Assembly (NCBI GenBank): GCA_946533615.1
Contig: CAMNBY010000280.1
Coordinates: 1 to 10,543 of the forward strand
DNA from: an uncultured Clostridia bacterium
GTDB lineage: Bacteria; Bacillota; Clostridia; Oscillospirales; Ruminococcaceae
Direction of reading: 5' to 3'
Length of the DNA stretch: 10,543 nt
This document shows, piece after piece, positions 7,003 to 10,543 of this stretch. The notes under the pieces are model-generated. The model was not told where the DNA came from, made no database searches, and saw only the letters and a list, made by a program, of their open reading frames with translations. Position numbers and translations under genes: made by a program. The first letter of the stretch is position 1, and the number at the start of each line of letters is the position of its first letter.

Positions 7003-7031
7003 TTGACCGCGGCTCCGGGGTGTGGTATAAT
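7003..7031 (+). promoter_or_regulatory. Promoter of rmuC
   Basis: TTGACC (7003-7008), a 17-bp spacer and TATAAT (7026-7031), with TG at 7023-7024. The start should be near 7038, giving a leader of about 20 nt. The -10 overlaps an upstream in-frame TTG codon (7031), which therefore cannot be the translation start. Confidence 0.9.
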
Positions 7032-7057
7032 TGTCTGAGGAAAGGGGAGTGCAAACT

Positions 7058-8350
7058 ATGGAAGCAGTTATCCTTGCAGCGGTTCTGATCGAGGCCGTCC
7101 TGCTGGCGGTGGTCTGTGTGAAGCTGTTCTCGCGTCGGGACAGCGGCTTTGAGGAGGCCGCCGACAGGCTCGGCGACAGCTTTTCAAGACAGCAGAGCCA
7201 GCTGAGGCGGGAGGTCAGCGAAAGTATACAGTCCGGGTTTTCAAACCTCGGCACTATGATGACCAACACACAGAATGCGGGCACCGAGAGGCAGCGTGAA
7301 AAGCTTGAGGATATGAGCACGGGCCTCTCCGAGCGGCTCGGCATGCTCGAAAAGCGCTTCGCCACCCTCGAAGCCTCCAACGAGCAGAAGATGGAAAACC
7401 TCAGAGCTACCATTGACACCCGCCTGCAAGCTATCCAGGATTCCAACACCAGGCAGCTCGAAGCAATGCAGAGCTCCAACTCCAAGCGCCTCGAGGCGAT
7501 CCGCGAGACCGTCAGCGAAAAGCTGGACTCCAAGCTGAACGAGTCCTTCAAACAGGTCAGCGAGAGACTGGAGCAGGTCTATAAGGGGCTGGGCGAGATG
7601 CAGAGCATAGCCGTCGGCGTGGGAGATCTGAAAAAAGTCCTCACGAACGTGAAAAACAGAGGCATCATGGGCGAGATACAGCTTGGCGCTATCCTCGGCG
7701 AGATACTTACCAAGGATCAGTACGACACGGAAAAAGCAGTTGTGCCCGGCAGCCGCAACCATGTCGAGTTCGCCGTGAAGCTTCCGGGAGCCGAGAAGGG
7801 GAGCGTCGTTTATCTCCCGATCGACTCCAAGTTCCCCGGGGACACCTACGCCGCCTTGCAGGACGCCTACGATTCGGGCGCACCAGAGGCCGTCGCCGCA
7901 GCCAAGCGCCAGCTGGCGGATGTCATAAAAAAATGCGCAAAGGACATTAAGGAGAAGTATATCGCGCCGCCTTATACCACCAATTTTGCCGTCATGTTCC
8001 TGCCCTTCGAGGGGCTTTATGCCGAGGTCGTGAACAGCGGCGTCGTGGACGAGCTGCAAAGAAAATACAACGTGAACATCGCCGGGCCATCGACTATGTC
8101 GGCGCTGCTCAATTCCCTGCGCATGGGCTTCCAGACCCTTGAGATACAGCAGCGCTCGGGCGAGGTCTGGAACGTGCTCAACGAGGTGAGAACCGAGTTC
8201 GGCAAGTTCGACGAGGCTCTCCGCGCCGCCCAGAAGCAGATCAGCAACGCCGACCGCGAGCTTGAAAAGCTGGTCGGTACCCGCTCACGCCAGCTCAATC
8301 GCAAGCTCGAGCTGATAGGCAAGCTTGAACAGCCTGAGCTGCCGGGCTGA
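7058..8350 (+). CDS. rmuC: RmuC family protein
   Basis: RmuC proteins limit recombination at inverted repeats in Escherichia coli and carry a nuclease-like domain; the exact reaction is not settled. 430 residues. Residues 2-24 are an N-terminal membrane helix with the rest facing the cytoplasm. About 30-180 is a long coiled coil, with 11-residue repeats at about 122-165 (RLQAIQDSNT, RQLEAMQSSNS, KRLEAIRETVS). The conserved domain spans about 185-400: RGIMGE (201-206), YLPIDSKFPG (252-261), FLPFEGLYAE (314-323) and AGPSTMSALLNSLRMGF (342-358), with the Asp/Lys and Glu residues of the nuclease-like core. The start is ATG 7058, 8 nt after AAAGGGGAG; longer versions would start inside the promoter -10. 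Single gene between the asn terminator and a weak terminator-like hairpin. GC-rich Glu/Lys/Ser codons cause long antisense open frames that are not genes. Confidence 0.93.
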   Translation: MEAVILAAVLIEAVLLAVVCVKLFSRRDSGFEEAADRLGDSFSRQQSQLRREVSESIQSGFSNLGTMMTNTQNAGTERQREKLEDMSTGLSERLGMLEKRFATLEASNEQKMENLRATIDTRLQAIQDSNTRQLEAMQSSNSKRLEAIRETVSEKLDSKLNESFKQVSERLEQVYKGLGEMQSIAVGVGDLKKVLTNVKNRGIMGEIQLGAILGEILTKDQYDTEKAVVPGSRNHVEFAVKLPGAEKGSVVYLPIDSKFPGDTYAALQDAYDSGAPEAVAAAKRQLADVIKKCAKDIKEKYIAPPYTTNFAVMFLPFEGLYAEVVNSGVVDELQRKYNVNIAGPSTMSALLNSLRMGFQTLEIQQRSGEVWNVLNEVRTEFGKFDEALRAAQKQISNADRELEKLVGTRSRQLNRKLELIGKLEQPELPG

Positions 8351-8359
8351 CAGCTTTTT
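8337..8359 (+). terminator. Weak terminator-like hairpin after rmuC
   Basis: AGCTG (8337-8341) pairs with CAGCT (8351-8355) across a 9-nt loop, then T to 8359. The stem is only 5 bp and overlaps the rmuC stop codon, so termination may be inefficient. No better candidate lies between rmuC and the next promoter. Confidence 0.4.
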
Positions 8360-8377
8360 ACAAACACAAGATATAGT

Positions 8378-8393
8378 CAAATTGTTTAATTTG
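8378..8393. promoter_or_regulatory. Inverted repeat upstream of the VanY-like gene
   Basis: CAAATT (8378-8383) and AATTTG (8388-8393) are exact inverted copies around GTTT. It lies about 52 bp upstream of the -35, a plausible place for a regulator site, but it is A/T-rich and short. Confidence 0.25.
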
Positions 8394-8445
8394 TGGACTG
8401 CATTTTGTGCAAATGGCTGAAAATTACAAAAAGAAACAAAAAATG

Positions 8446-8474
8446 TTCACAGCCGCTTCGGAATGTGATATAAT
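8446..8474 (+). promoter_or_regulatory. Promoter of the VanY-like/hydrolase unit
   Basis: TTCACA (8446-8451), a 17-bp spacer and TATAAT (8469-8474), with TG at 8466-8467. Transcription should begin near 8481, inside the first 12-bp repeat, giving a leader of about 59 nt. Confidence 0.88.
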
Positions 8475-8475
8475 T

Positions 8476-8511
8476 ATTGTGCGAGGCATTGTGCAAGGCA
8501 TTGTGCCCGCG
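8476..8511 (+). repeat. Three tandem 12-bp repeats in the leader
   Basis: ATTGTGCGAGGC (8476-8487), ATTGTGCAAGGC (8488-8499) and ATTGTGCCCGCG (8500-8511). Units one and two differ at one base. All three share ATTGTGC; the last five bases of unit three have changed. They lie at and just after the expected transcription start. Confidence 0.9.
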
Positions 8512-8521
8512 CAAGTTTTTT
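8489..8521 (+). promoter_or_regulatory. Terminator-like hairpin in the leader (possible attenuator)
   Basis: TTGTGC (8489-8494) pairs with GCGCAA (8509-8514) with one G-U pair. Inside, GGCA (8497-8500) pairs with TGCC (8504-8507) around a TTG loop. One G and six T (8516-8521) follow, and the ribosome site AGGAGG begins 4 nt later. The TTGTGC arm also occurs in repeat units one and three, so other pairings could compete. It was read by eye; no fold energy was calculated. Confidence 0.45.
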
Positions 8522-8539
8522 AGCAGGAGGGGTGGCAAA

Positions 8540-9565
8540 GTGGCTGACAGCAGCTTTTACCGCAGGCTGAGATATAAGAACGTCGCGCTGACCATGGCGG
8601 CTTTGCTGCTTACAGTGCTGGCCATAGGCCGCGCTTGCAGTGACGAGGTGCCTCCCCAGAAGCAGACCGAGAACAACAGCTCGGTCGTGACGGCCGAGCC
8701 TGCAAGCACCGAAAGCGAGCCCTCTGCCTTTGCACCCTTCGAGGCCAAGGGGCTTGCGGAGAATTTCAGCTATTTCAACGTCCGCAACGCCGAAGCCCTC
8801 GGCGAGGGCGACCTTGTGCTGCTGAACTCCGCTTTCCGAAACGACAGCACCCCGGGCGACCTTGACAGCATTTATAAATATCTTTTTGACAAGTCGGGCG
8901 AGCAGATCGCCTGGGCGACCACGACCACCCTGCAGGGCAGCAAGAGAATGCTCACCGCCCTGAACGAGATGCTCTGCGCCTTCTATGAAAAGACAAATCT
9001 CTCCACGGTGATGATAAACGAGATCTACACTCCGGCCAAGGAAGAGCGCTCAAAGCCCTGCTTCGAGCATGACTCGGCGCTGGCCGTCGATCTCCAGCTC
9101 TGCTTTCAGGAGGAGAAGACCTATCCCGCTTTTACGGGCGACGGCGACTACGCCTGGTTTGGACGCAACAGTTACCGCTACGGCTTTATTCTCCGCTATC
9201 CGCCCGAGAAGGAGGAGGCTACGGGCGTCGAGGCCATGCCTGACCACTACCGCTATGTGGGCAAGCCTCATGCCGAGATAATGACCTATAACGACCTCTG
9301 CCTCGAGGAGTACATCGACTTCATCAAGCAGTACACCCTTGCCGAGCCCTTCAGCTTTGAAAGCGAGGACGGCTCCCGCTATGCCCTGTTCTATGTGGAG
9401 AAGAGCGAGGAAAAGTCCACCAATATCCCCATTCCGAGGGACGAGAACAACGCCGAGCGCATCTGCGATATTTCGGGCGACGGCAGGAACGGCTATATCG
9501 TCACCGTCCATTTTGACGAGGCGGCCGGAACAGACGAGGACGACGCCGCAAGCGCCGAAGAATGA
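8540..9565 (+). CDS. Membrane-anchored VanY-like (peptidase M15) protein with altered active site
   Basis: Relative of D-alanyl-D-alanine carboxypeptidases that trim peptidoglycan stem peptides outside the membrane. 341 residues: short basic N-terminus, membrane anchor (about 14-29), an acidic Ser/Glu/Pro linker to about 68, the M15 domain (about 72-266), and a small C-terminal beta region ending in an acidic tail. The zinc ligands appear kept: EHDSALAVD gives H177 and D184, and DHYRYVG gives H236. The rest of motif SxHxxGxAxD is changed (Phe for Ser, Ala for Gly). The catalytic Glu of ExxH is Met233 (MPDH), and the usual Trp before His is Asp. RYGFILRYPPEKEEATG and the CLEEYIDFIKQYT tail are typical of the family. 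It may be a divergent enzyme or a non-catalytic binder. The start is GTG 8540, 9 nt after AGGAGG; an in-frame TTG at 8477 lies before the transcription start. First gene of a unit with the hydrolase 22 nt downstream. Confidence 0.85.
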   Translation: MADSSFYRRLRYKNVALTMAALLLTVLAIGRACSDEVPPQKQTENNSSVVTAEPASTESEPSAFAPFEAKGLAENFSYFNVRNAEALGEGDLVLLNSAFRNDSTPGDLDSIYKYLFDKSGEQIAWATTTTLQGSKRMLTALNEMLCAFYEKTNLSTVMINEIYTPAKEERSKPCFEHDSALAVDLQLCFQEEKTYPAFTGDGDYAWFGRNSYRYGFILRYPPEKEEATGVEAMPDHYRYVGKPHAEIMTYNDLCLEEYIDFIKQYTLAEPFSFESEDGSRYALFYVEKSEEKSTNIPIPRDENNAERICDISGDGRNGYIVTVHFDEAAGTDEDDAASAEE

Positions 9566-9587
9566 TACCGCCAAGGAGGATACCCCA

Positions 9588-10424
9588 ATGCCGTTTGAGA
9601 GAGTAAAGATAGAAGCAGACTACAGAGCCGCAGGCCTTGACCCCACAGGCTGTGAGCCTGTGCTGGACTGCTACACCAATATGCAGACCGAGGAGATGGG
9701 AAAACGCCGCCGCAGGGCATTGCTCATTATCCCCGGGGGCGGCAACGACTGGTGCTCCGAGCGCGAAGCCGAGCCCGTTGCATTCCGCTTTCTGGGCTAT
9801 GACTTCAACTGCTTCGTGCTGCGCTATTCCTGTGTGAAGAAGCGCTTCCCGACAGCGCTGCTGGAATGTGCATGGGCGCTAAGATACATCAGGCAGAATG
9901 CCGAGCGCTTTGATATCGACCCCGACAAGATAATAGTCGCAGGCTTTTCGGCAGGCGGACATCTTGCGGGCTGTATGTCGAACTTCTGGCAGAGCGAGAC
10001 ACTGACAAAGCCGCTGGGCTGCACTCCCGAGGAGATACGCCCCAACGCGGCGATACTCGCCTATCCCGTCCTGACGAGCAGCAGGGAATATACTCACGGC
10101 GGTACTATCCTTAACCTGCTGGGCGGCGAGGACAACGACGACGAGCTCCGCAGCCTGCTCTCACTTGAGGACAGAGTCGGCAGCCACACTCCGCCGACCT
10201 TCCTCTGGCACTGTGCCGACGACGGCTGCGTCCCCGTGGAGAACTCGCTGTTCTATATGCAGGCGCTGTCGAAGAACAAGATCCCCTTCGAGTGCCACAT
10301 CTACCCCTCGGGCGGACATGGGCTCTCTCTCGCAGACCACACCACACAGACATGGGAAGGCCAGTATCAGCCCGTCCCCGCTGAGTGGATAAGCGCAGCG
10401 ATACGCTGGGCGAGCGAAGTGTGA
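9588..10424 (+). CDS. Alpha/beta hydrolase (esterase, BD-FAE/Aes-like)
   Basis: Small serine hydrolase of 278 residues without signal peptide, so probably cytoplasmic. IIPGGGNDW (47-55) is the oxyanion-hole stretch. GFSAGGHLAG (119-128) carries nucleophile Ser121, HCADDGCVP (208-216) the likely acid Asp212, and GGHG (242-245) the catalytic His244. The layout and the GFSAGGHLA block match esterases that deacetylate oligosaccharides or act on small esters (acetyl-xylan or feruloyl type); the real substrate is not visible from sequence. The start is ATG 9588, with AAGGAGGA (9573-9580) 7 nt upstream. The same frame is open from 9339, but that part lies inside the VanY-like gene, reads as low-complexity Arg/Pro/Ser and has no ribosome site. 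Co-transcribed with the VanY-like gene (22-nt gap, no terminator or promoter between). It could act on wall- or glycan-derived esters, but this is only context. Confidence 0.9.
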   Translation: MPFERVKIEADYRAAGLDPTGCEPVLDCYTNMQTEEMGKRRRRALLIIPGGGNDWCSEREAEPVAFRFLGYDFNCFVLRYSCVKKRFPTALLECAWALRYIRQNAERFDIDPDKIIVAGFSAGGHLAGCMSNFWQSETLTKPLGCTPEEIRPNAAILAYPVLTSSREYTHGGTILNLLGGEDNDDELRSLLSLEDRVGSHTPPTFLWHCADDGCVPVENSLFYMQALSKNKIPFECHIYPSGGHGLSLADHTTQTWEGQYQPVPAEWISAAIRWASEV

Positions 10425-10428
10425 ATGC

Positions 10429-10456
10429 AATTCACAATTCACGATGCACAATGCAC
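10429..10456. repeat. Heptad tandem repeat
   Basis: Four 7-bp units: AATTCAC, AATTCAC, GATGCAC, AATGCAC, followed by AATTATT. The array starts 4 nt after the hydrolase stop codon. It resembles the short tandem heptads dispersed between genes in some bacterial genomes. It contains GCACAAT, the reverse complement of ATTGTGC in the repeats at 8476-8506. Confidence 0.8.
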
Positions 10457-10472
10457 AATTATTATTGAATTC

Positions 10473-10504
10473 AAAGAGCTGTTCGCGCAACGGCTCTTTT
10501 TTTT
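10473..10504 (+). terminator. Terminator of the VanY-like/hydrolase unit
   Basis: An 11-bp stem, AAAGAGCTGTT (10473-10483) with AACGGCTCTTT (10489-10499) including one T-G pair, has loop CGCGC and a run of eight T (10497-10504). Confidence 0.93.
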
Positions 10505-10543
10505 ACGCGAAAAATGCACCATGCCGATGCGATTTTTGCAATT

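Noticed and set aside
7241..8059. Open frame on the - strand inside rmuC
   Set aside because: It is antisense to a conserved RmuC domain and has no own signals; a codon-bias artefact.
8477..8539. N-terminal extension of the VanY-like protein from TTG 8477 (Cys-rich MCEALCKALC)
   Set aside because: The codon lies before the expected transcription start and the extension is just the 12-bp repeat translated; GTG 8540 has AGGAGG.
8540..8640. Lipobox in the VanY-like protein (Cys33)
   Set aside because: The residues before Cys are GRA, with Arg at -2, which does not fit a lipobox; a membrane anchor is more likely.
9339..9587. N-terminal extension of the hydrolase from 9339
   Set aside because: It overlaps the VanY-like gene out of frame, and the sequence is Arg/Pro/Ser-rich with no ribosome site; ATG 9588 has one.
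10505..10543. Imperfect inverted repeat GCGAAAAATGC/GCGATTTTTGC at the window end
   Set aside because: Pairing needs bulges and the window stops here; it cannot be judged.

Overview
The window looks like a chromosomal segment of an anaerobic Gram-positive (Firmicutes/Clostridia) bacterium, most likely a Ruminococcus-type Oscillospiraceae. The reasons are a GH94 cellobiose phosphorylase with GC-biased codons, a T-box leader, strong AGGAGG-type ribosome sites, Thr-rich exported proteins and a VanY-type D,D-carboxypeptidase homologue. All genes are on the + strand. No phage, transposase, CRISPR or RNA-gene signature was found, so this is mostly ordinary housekeeping sequence with a few unusual exported proteins and control regions.

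Layout: (1) 1-1434 is the C-terminal part of a cellobiose phosphorylase, closed by a strong terminator. (2) 1483-1719 is a regulatory stretch dense in short repeats, with a consensus promoter. It drives a membrane-anchored surface protein (1720-2916) made of two tandem copies of one extracellular domain. (3) 3150-4166 is a lipoprotein with a Thr/Lys-rich stalk and several Cys/His motifs, with its own promoter. (4) 4200-6967 is an asparagine operon: promoter, tRNA-Asn T-box leader, asnS, asnA and terminator. (5) 7003-8350 is rmuC with its own promoter. (6) 8446-10504 is a two-gene unit: a membrane-anchored VanY-like (M15) protein with an altered active site, then an alpha/beta hydrolase. Its leader carries three 12-bp repeats and a terminator-like hairpin, and the unit ends in a heptad repeat and a terminator.

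How the genes work together: in the asparagine operon, uncharged tRNA-Asn should bind the leader and allow read-through into the enzyme that charges tRNA-Asn and the enzyme that makes asparagine from aspartate and ammonia. Cellobiose phosphorylase acts in the cytoplasm on imported cellobiose. The two exported proteins after it may face polysaccharide or the cell wall, but terminators separate the genes and a shared role is only inferred. The last pair may act in envelope or glycan metabolism.

Five promoters can be read. Each has a TGnTAYAAT extended -10 and a 17-bp spacer. They rule out the upstream TTG starts of rmuC and the VanY-like gene, because those codons overlap the -10 or precede the transcription start. 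The best candidates for something undescribed are the attenuator-like leader at 8476-8521, the operator-rich region at 1501-1662, the twin-domain surface protein and the VanY homologue lacking its catalytic Glu.
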